From NCBI GenBank assembly GCA_963738425.1, contig CAVTWT010000032.1:1-64000 (forward strand): 64,000 bases of DNA. Reading direction: 5' to 3'. The stretch is from CADEEN01 sp963738425 (lineage in GTDB: Bacteria > Pseudomonadota > Gammaproteobacteria > Burkholderiales > Burkholderiaceae_C). Each line of letters starts with the position of its first letter. Within the stretch, counting starts at the first letter, position 1. The translations under genes were made by a program, and so were the position numbers. The notes beneath the pieces are model-generated. The model searched no databases and was not told the origin of the DNA. It was given only the letters and a program-made list of their open reading frames with translations. Shown in pieces: positions 30,511 through 39,043 of the stretch.

Positions 30511-32207
30511 CCGACATCCGACGCACCCTCTTGTGGATGGTGTTCACCATGTCCCTCGTCTTCTTGTGGGACGCCTGGAACAAGCACACCGGCCAACCGT
30601 CGTGGTTCTCTCCGACGCCGCCACGCGCGGCGGCCAGCGCTCCGCCGGGTGCTGCACCGGGTGCGGCACCCGCAGCCCCAGCGCAAACAGGCATTCCGTC
30701 GGCCGCTGCCGTGCCGGGCTCTGCCGCAGCGGCAGCCACACCAGCGGCCGCCACGCCGGCAGCCACCACCGTGGCTGGCGAGGAAACCGTCATCACCACC
30801 GACCTCGTCAAAGCCACGTTCGACAGCGTCGGCGCCAGCCTGGTGCGTTTGGAGCTGCTCCAACAAGCCGACGCCGAGGACCGGCAGCGCAAGGTCGTGC
30901 TCTTCGACCGCAGCGCCGAGCGGGTCTACAAGGCGCAGAGCGGCCTCATCACCGCGCAGCCGGGCGTCACACTGCCCAACCACTGGAGTGCGATGAAGCG
31001 CGTCGAGGGCCCGACCGCACTGGCGGCCGGCGGCAACGAGCTGGCACTGCGCTTCGAGTCGATGGGAGAGGGCGGCGTCAAGCTCGCCAAGACCTACACC
31101 TTCAAGCGCGGCAGCTACCAGATCGGGGTCAAGCACGAGCTGACCAACAACAGTGCCGGCACAGTGAACCCGCAGCTTTATCTCGGCCTCGAACGCGACG
31201 GCAATCCGGCGCGCGGCGAGTCGAAGTGGTACTTCACCTTCACCGGCCCGGCGGTCTTCACCGAGGCCAAGAAGTACGAAAAGATCGACTTCAAGGACAT
31301 CGAAAACGGCAAGATCAACCATGCGACCAGTGCCAACGATGGCTGGGTGGCCATGGTGCAGCACTACTTTGCCTCGGCCTGGCTGGTGCCCAATGGCACG
31401 CCGCGCGAGTTCCGCACGCAGAAGGTCAGTGCCAATCTGTATGCGGTGCAGATGGTGCTGCCGCTCGGTGAGCTGGCCCCTGGCGCCAGCAAGGCCCATG
31501 AGGCGACCTTGTTCGCCGGCCCGCAGGAAGAGAACAAGCTCGAGGCGATGGCGCCGGGCCTGGATCTGGTCAAGGACTACGGCTGGTTCACCGTGCTGGC
31601 CAAACCGCTGTACTGGGTGCTCGACCAGTTGCACAAGGTGCTCGGCAACTGGGGCTGGTCGATCGTGGCCCTGGTCGTGTTGCTGAAGATCGCCTTCTAT
31701 TGGCTCAATGCCAGCGCCTACCGCTCCATGGGCAAGATGAAGGCGCTGGCGCCGCGCATCACCGACATGCGCGAGCGCTACAAGGACAAGCCGCAGCTGA
31801 TGCAGCAGGAGATGATGCGCATCTACCGCGAGGAGAAGGTCAACCCGCTCGGCGGCTGTCTGCCGATCGTCGCCCAGATGCCGTTCTTCATCGCCCTGTA
31901 CTGGGTGCTGCTGTCGTCGGTGGAGATGCGCAACGCGCCGTGGATCGGCTGGATCGCCGACCTGTCGGCCCCCGACCCGTGGTTCATCCTGCCGCTGCTG
32001 ATGACCGCGTCTTCGCTGTTCCAGGTCTGGCTCAACCCGGCGCCGGCCGATCCGATGCAGGCCAAGATGATGTGGATGATGCCGCTCATCTTCGGCGTCA
32101 TGTTCTTCTTCTTCCCCGCCGGCCTGGTGCTGTACTGGCTGACGAACAACATCCTGTCGATCGCTCAGCAGTGGTGGATCAACCGCCAGCTCGGCGTCAA
32201 CAAATGA
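30507..32207 (+). CDS. yidC: Membrane protein insertase YidC
   Basis: A 566-residue YidC/Oxa1-family insertase of the Gram-negative type. Transmembrane helix 1 is at residues ~8-24 (LLWMVFTMSLVFLWDAW). An alanine/proline-rich linker follows, then the large periplasmic beta domain (VITTDLVKATFDSVGASLVR ... EKIDFKDIENGKINHATSAN), and the conserved five-helix core (WGWSIVALVVLLKIAFYWLN; QQEMMRIYREEKVNPLGGCL with the following PIVAQMPFFIALYWVL; IFGVMFFFFPAGLVLYWLTN). The start at 30507 overlaps yidD; it begins MTDIRRTLLWMV, as expected for the family. Confidence 0.96.
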   Translation: MTDIRRTLLWMVFTMSLVFLWDAWNKHTGQPSWFSPTPPRAAASAPPGAAPGAAPAAPAQTGIPSAAAVPGSAAAAATPAAATPAATTVAGEETVITTDLVKATFDSVGASLVRLELLQQADAEDRQRKVVLFDRSAERVYKAQSGLITAQPGVTLPNHWSAMKRVEGPTALAAGGNELALRFESMGEGGVKLAKTYTFKRGSYQIGVKHELTNNSAGTVNPQLYLGLERDGNPARGESKWYFTFTGPAVFTEAKKYEKIDFKDIENGKINHATSANDGWVAMVQHYFASAWLVPNGTPREFRTQKVSANLYAVQMVLPLGELAPGASKAHEATLFAGPQEENKLEAMAPGLDLVKDYGWFTVLAKPLYWVLDQLHKVLGNWGWSIVALVVLLKIAFYWLNASAYRSMGKMKALAPRITDMRERYKDKPQLMQQEMMRIYREEKVNPLGGCLPIVAQMPFFIALYWVLLSSVEMRNAPWIGWIADLSAPDPWFILPLLMTASSLFQVWLNPAPADPMQAKMMWMMPLIFGVMFFFFPAGLVLYWLTNNILSIAQQWWINRQLGVNK

Positions 32208-32404
32208 ACTCCCAAAAAGGCAATCAGGACTTGCGTGTGAACCTCACGTCCTAGGGGGAGATGCCGCGTCCGGGGGGTTCCGCGGCACCCCCGTTACGGC
32301 GAGTATTTGGGCATGCGGGGATGACCCGGCGCGGCTCGACAACAAGAGCGCAGCGGCCGGCTCGGGAGGCGGTTTTCAACTCCCCCCGCGCCATTCAAGA
32401 CGGA

Positions 32405-32434
32405 GGCACCGGGCGATGACAATCGCCCGGTGCC
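32405..32434 (+). terminator. Perfect 13-bp hairpin across the mnmE start
   Basis: GGCACCGGGCGAT (32405-32417) pairs perfectly with 32422-32434 around the 4-nt loop GACA and is followed by TTCTGCCTTTT. It looks like a terminator for yidC, but its 3' arm contains the GTG start codon of mnmE (32430). Folding would end most transcripts or hide the start, so it may act as an attenuator. Confidence 0.6.
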
Positions 32435-33839
32435 TTCTGCCTTTTCCGAGCACCCCGAAGACCCGATCGCTGCGGTCGCCACCGCCCCCGGCCGTGGCGC
32501 AGTCGGCATCGTGCGCGTGTCCGGCCGCGCGCTGGCCGCGTTGGCGCAGGCGATCACCGGGCGGGAGCTGAAGCCGCGGGTCGCCCACTACGGGCCCTTG
32601 ACGGATGCTCACGGCGCGGCGATCGACCACGGCTTGGCGCTGTTCTTCCCCGCGCCGCACTCGTACACCGGCGAAGACGTGCTCGAGTTGCAAGCCCACG
32701 GCGGCCCGGTGGTGTTGCAGTTGCTGCTCGCGCGCTGCCTGGAAGCCGCGGCGCAGATCGATACCGTCACGGGCCGCGAGATCGCGCCGCATCTGCGCAT
32801 CGCACAACCCGGCGAGTTCACGCTGCGCGCCTATCTGAACGGCAAGCTCGACCTGGCCCAGGCCGAAGCGGTTGCCGACCTGATCGACGCCAACACTGAA
32901 GCCGCCGCGCGCTCGGCCACGCGCTCGCTGGCCGGTGCGCTGTCGCGCGAGGTCGAGGCGCTGGCGCAGCGCTTGGTCGAACTGCGCACCTTGGTCGAAG
33001 CCACGCTCGACTTCCCCGAAGAAGAGATCGACTTCCTCGAAAAGGCCGACGCCCGCGGCCGCCTGGCGGCCATCGCCGCCGACCTGGAACGTGTGCAGGA
33101 CCGCACCCGCCAAGGCGCGCTGCTGTCCGAAGGCATGACCGTCGTGCTGGCCGGCCAACCCAATGTCGGCAAAAGCTCGTTGCTCAACGCGTTGGCCGGC
33201 GACGAGCTGGCGATCGTCACGCCGGTGCCTGGCACCACGCGCGACAAGATCGGCCAGACGATCCAGATCGAAGGCGTGCCGGTGCATGTCGTCGACACCG
33301 CCGGCCTGCGCGAGTCTGACGATGAGGTCGAGCGCCTGGGCATCGCGCGCAGTTGGAAAGAAATCGACAACGCCGACGCGGTGATCTTTCTGCACGACCT
33401 GACGCGCGCAGGTGATGCCGACTACGACGCTGGCGAGGCGGCGGTCGAAGCGCGGCTCGGCAACCCGGCGCGGCTGCTGCACGTCTTCAACAAGAGTGAC
33501 GCGTGCAGCGACACGGCGTCAGCCCACGGCCTGCGCATTTCTGCGCTCACCGGCGCCGGCCTGGCCGAATTGCGCCGCGCGCTGCTCGACCGTGCGGGTT
33601 GGCACGCCAGCCCGCAAGGCGACGTCTACATCGCCCGCACGCGCCATGTGCAGGCGCTGCGGCGCACCGCAGAGCATGTGGCCGCCGCCGAGGCCCTGGC
33701 CGCGCGCGCCGACGCCGCGCTCGACCTGCTGGCCGAAGAACTGCGCTTGGCGCACCACTCGCTCGGTGAAATCACCGGCCGCTGGAGTGCCGACGCACTG
33801 CTCGGAGAAATATTCGGACGCTTTTGTATTGGAAAGTAG
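32430..33839 (+). CDS. mnmE: tRNA modification GTPase MnmE
   Basis: A 469-residue GTPase that, with MnmG, modifies U34 of tRNAs. The N-terminal folate-binding domain begins DPIAAVATAPGRGAVGIVRV. The helical domain is split around the G domain, which has G1 LAGQPNVGKSSLLNALAG, G3 VDTAGLRESDDE and G4 FNKSD. It ends with the invariant FCIGK. The only in-frame start is GTG 32430, without a ribosome-binding site; an ATG at 32416 with GGAGG 9 nt upstream is one frame off, so a base error near the start is possible. The last ~13 codons use GGA, GAA, ATA, TTT and TAG, unlike the GC-rich rest, because the element at 33821 is inserted here. Confidence 0.93.
   Translation: MPSAFSEHPEDPIAAVATAPGRGAVGIVRVSGRALAALAQAITGRELKPRVAHYGPLTDAHGAAIDHGLALFFPAPHSYTGEDVLELQAHGGPVVLQLLLARCLEAAAQIDTVTGREIAPHLRIAQPGEFTLRAYLNGKLDLAQAEAVADLIDANTEAAARSATRSLAGALSREVEALAQRLVELRTLVEATLDFPEEEIDFLEKADARGRLAAIAADLERVQDRTRQGALLSEGMTVVLAGQPNVGKSSLLNALAGDELAIVTPVPGTTRDKIGQTIQIEGVPVHVVDTAGLRESDDEVERLGIARSWKEIDNADAVIFLHDLTRAGDADYDAGEAAVEARLGNPARLLHVFNKSDACSDTASAHGLRISALTGAGLAELRRALLDRAGWHASPQGDVYIARTRHVQALRRTAEHVAAAEALAARADAALDLLAEELRLAHHSLGEITGRWSADALLGEIFGRFCIGK
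33821..33839 (+). repeat. attL, left end of element
   Basis: CTTTTGTATTGGAAAGTAG, the present 3' end of mnmE (FCIGK-stop). It shares the core TGTATTGG and 14 of 19 bases with the right-end copy. It restores a full MnmE C-terminus after integration. Confidence 0.8.
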
Positions 33840-34024
33840 AGTGACATCCAAGGTGGTTCAATGCGATCCGTAAGATACACATAAGCCATTGATTGTTAAA
33901 TAGTTTCTCTTCCTTAGTCGTCCAGAGAGCACCTCCGACAACCGAGGCCAAGTGTGTCCAAGTAAGTGACCATGACAGGCCGTTTGCCCTCAGATACCAT
34001 CCACTTGGACTCAGGAGGATGGAC

Positions 34025-35260
34025 GTGGCACTTACCGACACCGCGCTGAAGGCGCTCAAGCCCCGCGAGAAGACCTACACCGTTGCCGACGAGCGGGGCC
34101 TCTACGTGGAGGTCTTTCCGACCGGTGGGTTGGTTTGGCGCTTTCGCTACCGGCTCAACGGCAAGCAGGAGAAGCTGACGCTTGGCAAGTACCCCGCCTT
34201 GACGCTGAAGAACGCCCGGCTCAAGCGCGACGAGGCGGCGCAGGCCGCGGCGATGGGCAAGTCACCGGCGCAGCAGAAGCAGTTGACCAAAGTCGCCAGC
34301 GCCGAGGGAACAACCGTCGCCGAGTTCGGCGAGCGGTTCTTCAGGGAGGTGGTCAGCAAGGACCGCAAGGACATCACCATGCCCCGCCGGTACTTCGACA
34401 AGTCCATCGTCCCGGCGATCGGTGCGAAGCGCGTCGGCGACGTGACGACCGACGACGTGCGCTCGATCATCTGGCGCAAGAAGGATGAAGGCTTCGATGC
34501 CGCGGCAGGCGACATGCGCGGCGTGCTGAAGCGTCTGTTCGACTATGCAATGACGGCGGGCCTGATTGGGGTCAATCCGGTCCTGGCCCTGCCGATGCGC
34601 CACGTCCACAAGGCAAGGGCGCGAGATCGTGCTCTATCGAACGAGGAAATTCGCCTCTTCCTTCAGGCGGTTGCCGCGTCGAACATCCGGCGGCAGTTCA
34701 AGGTGGGCCTGCGACTGATCTTCATGACGATGGTGCGCAAGTCGGAGTTGTTGCTTGCACGGTGGGAGCATGTGGACTTCGAGCGCGCTGAGTGGAACAT
34801 CCCCGCCGAGAACTCGAAGACGGGCAAGCCACACATCGTGTTCCTGTCGCGGCAGGCCCTTGCCGAGTTCGGAGTCTTGAGGGCGCTGGCAGGTGGCAGC
34901 GAGCTGGTGCTGCCGGGACGCGGCTCCCTGACCAAGCCGTTCGCGCACAACTCCATCAACGACGCCCTGAAGGTTTCACTTCGAGGTTGTGCAGTGCCGG
35001 CGTTCACGATCCACGATCTTCGCCGCACAGCCTCGACGCACTTGCACGAGAAAGGTTGGGCTTCCGATGTCGTCGAGAAGGCGTTGAACCACACCATCGG
35101 CGGCGTCCGCGGCGTCTATAACCGCGCCGAGTACGCGCCGCAGCGGCGCGAGATGTTGCAGTTCTGGGCCGACTATGTGGAGCAGTTGATGACGACCGAC
35201 ACGGTAATCGCTATGCGGCTCAAGCAAGTCGCATCAGCAAGCCTTAGAACCTCCGAATGA
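34025..35260 (+). CDS. P4-type tyrosine integrase
   Basis: A site-specific recombinase of about 411 residues. The N-terminal DUF4102 arm-binding domain starts MALTDTALKALKPREKTYTV and continues LYVEVFPTGGLVWRFRYRLN and LTLGKYPALTLKNARL. The catalytic domain has the first arginine in RLIFMTMVRKSELLLARWEH, HxxR in TIHDLRRTASTHLHEKG and the tyrosine nucleophile in VYNRAEYAPQRREMLQFW. The GTG at 34025 is chosen because AGGAGG (34013-34018) sits 6 nt before it; an ATG at 34019 touches that site directly. It lies right beside attL, as expected for an element that inserts into mnmE. Confidence 0.92.
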   Translation: MALTDTALKALKPREKTYTVADERGLYVEVFPTGGLVWRFRYRLNGKQEKLTLGKYPALTLKNARLKRDEAAQAAAMGKSPAQQKQLTKVASAEGTTVAEFGERFFREVVSKDRKDITMPRRYFDKSIVPAIGAKRVGDVTTDDVRSIIWRKKDEGFDAAAGDMRGVLKRLFDYAMTAGLIGVNPVLALPMRHVHKARARDRALSNEEIRLFLQAVAASNIRRQFKVGLRLIFMTMVRKSELLLARWEHVDFERAEWNIPAENSKTGKPHIVFLSRQALAEFGVLRALAGGSELVLPGRGSLTKPFAHNSINDALKVSLRGCAVPAFTIHDLRRTASTHLHEKGWASDVVEKALNHTIGGVRGVYNRAEYAPQRREMLQFWADYVEQLMTTDTVIAMRLKQVASASLRTSE

Positions 35261-35570
35261 ATCAGTGCCAGTGGTATCACACTGGACACTACTGTGCATA
35301 ATTCCAGCACTGCCACCGAGATGGCGTTCGGGGATGCCCGCGATGTCGAATCGCGCGAGGAACCGGCGTAAGTCCTGCACTCGGATAGTAGTCTCGAAGC
35401 GCTAAAAGTCAGACCAGTTGTGCCAGCAACGGCATCCTCCCGTGGGATGCACGAGGTCAAAGCAGAGATCGAGGCGGCGCAGGTCCGTGCGGTGCATCTG
35501 ATGATGCCCTTCGCGGTTCATGCAATGGCCGCCCCGACTACCTGAACAGGGCGGCGTTCAGGAGCAGTTT
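35261..35570. other. Spacer between integrase and AlpA-like gene
   Basis: 310 nt without a gene I can support. It contains a 6-bp dyad, CCAGTG-N6-CACTGG (35268-35285), just after the integrase stop. That could be an operator or an excisionase/arm site. The base composition is less GC-rich than in the chromosomal genes. Confidence 0.4.
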
Positions 35571-35867
35571 TTGAACGCACATCATCAACAGACCGAACTC
35601 TCCGGGCACCCGGTCCGTCTCCTTCGTTTGCCCTCTGTACTCGCCTTGTCGGGGCGATCCCGCTCGGGGTTGTATGACCGGATCGCTAAGGGCCTATGGA
35701 CGAAGCCCGTCTCGCTTGGCGCGCGCGCCGTGGCGTGGCCTTCGCATGAAATTTCTGCCTTGATTCAGGCGAGCATCGCCGGCTTCTCGGAAGCGAAGTT
35801 CAAAGCGCTGGTCAATCAACTGCACGAGACGCGACTCAACGTCAGCGACTTGGAGGTGGCAGCGTGA
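35571..35867 (+). CDS. AlpA-like excisionase/regulator
   Basis: A 98-residue protein from a TTG start with AGGAG 6 nt upstream; a longer frame starts at ATG 35520 without a ribosome-binding site. RLLRLPSVLALSGRSRSGLY, DRIAKGLWTKPVSLGARAVA and WPSHEISALIQASIAG follow the AlpA/MerR-like winged-helix pattern, with the invariant S-x-Y-x-x-I-x-x-G-x-(F/W)-P-x-P-x-x-(I/L)-G-x-R-x-x-x-W. Such proteins regulate P4-type integrases or act as excisionases. Its stop overlaps the relaxase GTG. Confidence 0.75.
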   Translation: MNAHHQQTELSGHPVRLLRLPSVLALSGRSRSGLYDRIAKGLWTKPVSLGARAVAWPSHEISALIQASIAGFSEAKFKALVNQLHETRLNVSDLEVAA

Positions 35868-36619
35868 GCACCGCCCCAACCAAGTTCATGGAGGCTCATA
35901 AAGGCTTCGTTGGCATTGCGGCCGTCTCGTTGGACCGCTCGCAGTTCTTGCGCATCGAGAAGCTGAAAGGCCCGACCCGGGTACCAGCCGCCGCTAAGCA
36001 CAACAAGCGCGAGGGAGGCAAACACTGGCGAGGGGCAGAGCGCATCGATCGAAGTCGATCGCATTTGAACTACGCCCTGGCGGGTCCAGGCAGCGCTGCC
36101 GAAGTCGCTCGGCTCTATGGCCGGCTGCTTACTTCGGCAGACGTAGGAACGATCAGGAAGGACGCCGTGAGGGCAATTGAAGTGGTCGTCAGCCTGCCTG
36201 CCGGCGTGACGATTGACCTTCGCGCCTACTTCGAGAGAGCGCTGCACTTTCTGGCCGAGAGGTTCGGCGGCGAATCAAACATCATCAGCGCCGACGTTCA
36301 CCTGGACGAAAACTCTCCCCACATGCACGTTCTGATCGTGCCGCTGTTTGATGGCCGCTTGCAGGGAAGCGACGCCATCGGCGGGCCGGCTCAGCTGTGC
36401 CAGATGCTTGATCTGTTTCATGAGGAGGTCAGCGCCGAGTTCGGGTTGCAGCGCTTCTCGACGGCGACAGGGCGCCGCCGAACGCGAGCCGAACGGATCG
36501 CAACTGCCGCCGCGCTCGTGCAGCCTCACACCCAACCGAACCGAACCCTATGCTCTGTTGGCGGTGCACACACGCCGCCCGCTGACGTGCAGTTGCAGGC
36601 GGCTGGAGGCGTGAGATGA
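35864..36619 (+). CDS. MobV/Pre-type relaxase
   Basis: A 251-residue plasmid recombination/mobilization enzyme. The N-terminal region GFVGIAAVSLDRSQFLRIEK and SRSHLNYALAGPG gives the MobV motif I asparagine. The metal motif is DVHLDENSPHMHVLIVPLFD (H-x-D-E-x-x-P-H-x-H), the three-histidine signature. It ends shortly after ATGRRRTRAERIATAAALVQ, so it is a relaxase domain without the long C-terminal tail of plasmid MobV proteins. It nicks at an oriT for transfer; I could not identify the oriT. GTG start overlaps the AlpA-like stop; its stop overlaps the next ATG. Confidence 0.8.
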   Translation: MSTAPTKFMEAHKGFVGIAAVSLDRSQFLRIEKLKGPTRVPAAAKHNKREGGKHWRGAERIDRSRSHLNYALAGPGSAAEVARLYGRLLTSADVGTIRKDAVRAIEVVVSLPAGVTIDLRAYFERALHFLAERFGGESNIISADVHLDENSPHMHVLIVPLFDGRLQGSDAIGGPAQLCQMLDLFHEEVSAEFGLQRFSTATGRRRTRAERIATAAALVQPHTQPNRTLCSVGGAHTPPADVQLQAAGGVR

Positions 36620-37758
36620 GCGACGGCAACGTGTACGACGAGCGCGACGTGGAAGCCTTCGAGGAGCGCGCAGCGATCATGGAGCACGACGGCGGCCTTG
36701 CTCCTGACGAAGCCGAGGAGGCGGCGCGCATCAGTCTTGCGCGCAAGCCGCACGACGACGGCCCATTGGTTCAACGCGAATCCCAACCTTTTGCAGCGAT
36801 GCAGCCTCTTCAAGTTTCAAACGCCATGACGACGACAAAGAAGATCAACCTCGCCACCATCCGCATCGACGGCGGCACGCAGGCCCGCGTCGGCCATAAC
36901 GAAGCGACTGTGGCGCAGTACGCCACGGAACTGGAAGAAGAGGGCTTTGACTTCCCGCCCATCATCGTGTTCTATGACGGCACCGACAACTGGATGGCCG
37001 ATGGCTTTCACCGATTCCTCGCCTACACGCGCAGGGGCCGCGCATCGATCCCTGCGGACGTGCGAGCCGGCTCGCTGCGCGACGCGGTGCTGTACGCCTT
37101 GAGCGCCAACTCTAAGCATGGCCTCCCGCGGACCAACGAGGACAAGCGCAAAGCCGTGAGCATCGTGTTGGACGACAACGAATGGTCGAAGCAGTCGCTG
37201 CGCGACATCGCCAAGTTGTGCGGCGTGTCGTACCAACTCGTGTCGAACATCATGCAGGAGCGCGACGCACCGCCCCCAGCCCGGACCGAGCCGCCTCCCG
37301 AGGTCGGCGCTGTCAATATTGACAAGCTGAAGCTCCCGGAAACCGGCGGCAACTCCGCGGAGCTGCCGCCGAAAGTGGAAGGCCCTTCCACTTCGCCGTC
37401 GCCTGGACTCACCGCGCAGGAGAAGGCCGACGTGATCGCGGCCGACGCACACGGCGACGTGACCGTCTCGCAACTGCTCGATGAGACGCAGGCCGAGCTG
37501 GACGCGGCGATCCGCAAGATCGCAGCGCTCGAAGCCGACGACAAGGTGAAAGAGCTGTCGAAGTGGCAAACGGCCGCCGACGTGCATTCGCGTCGCGCCG
37601 ACGAGCACTTGGCGAAGGTCAACCTGAGCGACAAAGAGTTGAAGCGGATGGGCAGCATCCTCAAGAAGATCGGTGAGATCGTCGGCGAGGACGACTACGC
37701 AAAGCTGCCCGCGACCGTGAAGGTGTTCGTGGACGTATCCGTCTCGGTGGCCGCGTGA
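36616..37758 (+). CDS. ParB-like nuclease-domain protein
   Basis: A 380-residue protein. Residues ~75-240 form a ParB/Srx domain: KINLATIRIDGGTQARVGHN, the nuclease/CTPase-like signature NWMADGFHRFLAYTRRGRA, then DNEWSKQSLRDIAKLCGVSY with a helix-turn-helix (QLVSNIMQERD). The C-terminal part is charged and helical (QAELDAAIRKIAALEADDKV). The first 70 residues (MSDGNVYDERDVEAFEERAA ...) look like a separate short acidic protein; a second start, ATG 36826 (MTTTKKINLATIRID), would give a plain ParB-type protein. Role in element maintenance or regulation is inferred. Confidence 0.75.
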   Translation: MSDGNVYDERDVEAFEERAAIMEHDGGLAPDEAEEAARISLARKPHDDGPLVQRESQPFAAMQPLQVSNAMTTTKKINLATIRIDGGTQARVGHNEATVAQYATELEEEGFDFPPIIVFYDGTDNWMADGFHRFLAYTRRGRASIPADVRAGSLRDAVLYALSANSKHGLPRTNEDKRKAVSIVLDDNEWSKQSLRDIAKLCGVSYQLVSNIMQERDAPPPARTEPPPEVGAVNIDKLKLPETGGNSAELPPKVEGPSTSPSPGLTAQEKADVIAADAHGDVTVSQLLDETQAELDAAIRKIAALEADDKVKELSKWQTAADVHSRRADEHLAKVNLSDKELKRMGSILKKIGEIVGEDDYAKLPATVKVFVDVSVSVAA

Positions 37759-38053
37759 TGCGGTTGAGCGCATAGGAAAGCAACGCGGCGGTCAATCCTT
37801 GCCGCCGCGTTACCTTGATGCCCTATGGGCAAAGTGTTAAATCCTGTCAAAGTGAAAAACAAGCGCGCGGCCTGAGAGTTAAGCCAGCGCAATCTCGCTA
37901 CGTCCAAACCACGGCCAGAAGCACACAAAACAGGCCACCGTGACCGCTCACGCCGCGGTGCGACAACTGACCCTGCTATCTTCCGCACCGCCGTGTCGAT
38001 CGCGTGCGGCAACCACGCTCGGCTCGGTACCGCACAACAACCGAGGAAGTCCT
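37759..38053. other. Spacer before the YegP-like gene
   Basis: 295 nt without a supportable gene. No convincing promoter, terminator or repeat was seen. An upstream GGAAG (38044-38048) serves the next gene. Confidence 0.3.
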
Positions 38054-38374
38054 ATGTTCAAGCTGTCCCAAGGCAAGAGCGGCAAGTTCCACTTCACACT
38101 GCACGCCAAAAACCAGCAGGTGGTGCTGACGAGCGAAGCCTACGGCACCCGCGCCGCGGCGGTCAGCGGCATCGCTTCCGTCAAGAAGAACGCCGTCAAT
38201 CGAGAGAGCTTCGAGACGCGCACCGCAAAAAACGGCAAGAGCTACTTCGTGCTGATCGCCAAGAATGGTGAAGTCATAGGCCAGAGCCAGATGTACGCGC
38301 ATCGCAGCTCGGCTTACACCGGCATCAAGTCCGTGATGGCCAACGCTCCCGGCGCAGCAACAGACGCCGGGTAG
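38054..38374 (+). CDS. YegP/DUF1508 family protein
   Basis: A 106-residue protein made of two DUF1508 repeats: GKFHFTLHAKNQQVVLTSEA with GTRAAAVSGIASVKKNA, and GKSYFVLIAKNGEVIGQSQM with HRSSAYTGIKSVMANA. This duplicated layout is that of E. coli YegP (UPF0339). The biochemical function is unknown. It starts MFKLSQGKSGKFHF after a GGAAG site. Finding it inside a mobile element is common for accessory regions but unexplained. Confidence 0.85.
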   Translation: MFKLSQGKSGKFHFTLHAKNQQVVLTSEAYGTRAAAVSGIASVKKNAVNRESFETRTAKNGKSYFVLIAKNGEVIGQSQMYAHRSSAYTGIKSVMANAPGAATDAG

Positions 38375-38444
38375 CAATGCTCGACAGACCGTCTGCGCGT
38401 GTCTTCAGACCATCAGCTGACGGATTGACGCGACCGGCGCACGG

Positions 38445-38969
38445 TCATCGATTGTGTAGTGCTGTAGGTTTGGTAATCCGCAGCATGAAGGCGTCTCGCC
38501 AGTCTTCGATGAATTGCTTCATTGAATCAACGGAGACGTACTCGTCTTCGCCTACTTCGAACTCCGGGGTGAAGTAGTTCCTGGCGATCCGTCGAGCATG
38601 TTCGAGCGCCCAACCAGCAAGTAACTCGGCATGGGCCTTGTCGTGGTCCGATACCGCAAGGACGATTTCTGTCTCTCGGCCCGATAGGCGGCTGAGCACA
38701 AAGTTGTTGACCTCGAAGTGGAAGTCATCGCAGTCAACAGGCCAACCTCCAGGCAGCGACGGCATGCACGCACTCAGCTCCGCGGTCGTGACTGCATCTG
38801 GCGAAAGGACCAGCTCCTGCTCGTGGCGTGCCGCCTCCACTTTGGCCCGCGCGTAGCAGACAGCAGCGGCTGCCTGCCGCAGCAAGTCACTCTGGCTCTT
38901 ACTGTCCAGAGCCCAGCAAAGCTCGAGCAGGCGATCGTCGTCATCGGTCAGATCATGGATGGTCACCAT
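38445..38969 (-). CDS. Unrecognised protein of the element
   Basis: An acidic protein of 174 residues from the ATG read at 38969 (MVTIHDLTDDDDRLLELCWA); the frame stays open to 39038, giving 197. Predicted to be soluble and mainly helical: QSDLLRQAAAAVCYARAKVE, LSRLSGRETEIVLAVSDHDK, AHAELLAGWALEHARRIARN. No motif or family recognised. It is divergent from the XRE regulator at 39044 and stands directly before the restriction-modification genes. It could be an independent accessory or defence gene, but nothing in the sequence shows that. Confidence 0.5.
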   Translation of the reverse strand: MVTIHDLTDDDDRLLELCWALDSKSQSDLLRQAAAAVCYARAKVEAARHEQELVLSPDAVTTAELSACMPSLPGGWPVDCDDFHFEVNNFVLSRLSGRETEIVLAVSDHDKAHAELLAGWALEHARRIARNYFTPEFEVGEDEYVSVDSMKQFIEDWRDAFMLRITKPTALHNR

Positions 38970-39043
38970 CGCAACGAGCATAGCGGGCTTGCACCACATA
39001 TCGGGAAGACTTCGCCGGCCGAAGCCGAGAGATTCCACCCAAT

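Noticed and set aside
37759..38053. tRNA or small RNA gene in the element
   Set aside because: No cloverleaf-like folding or conserved T-arm sequence was found here or in the other spacers.
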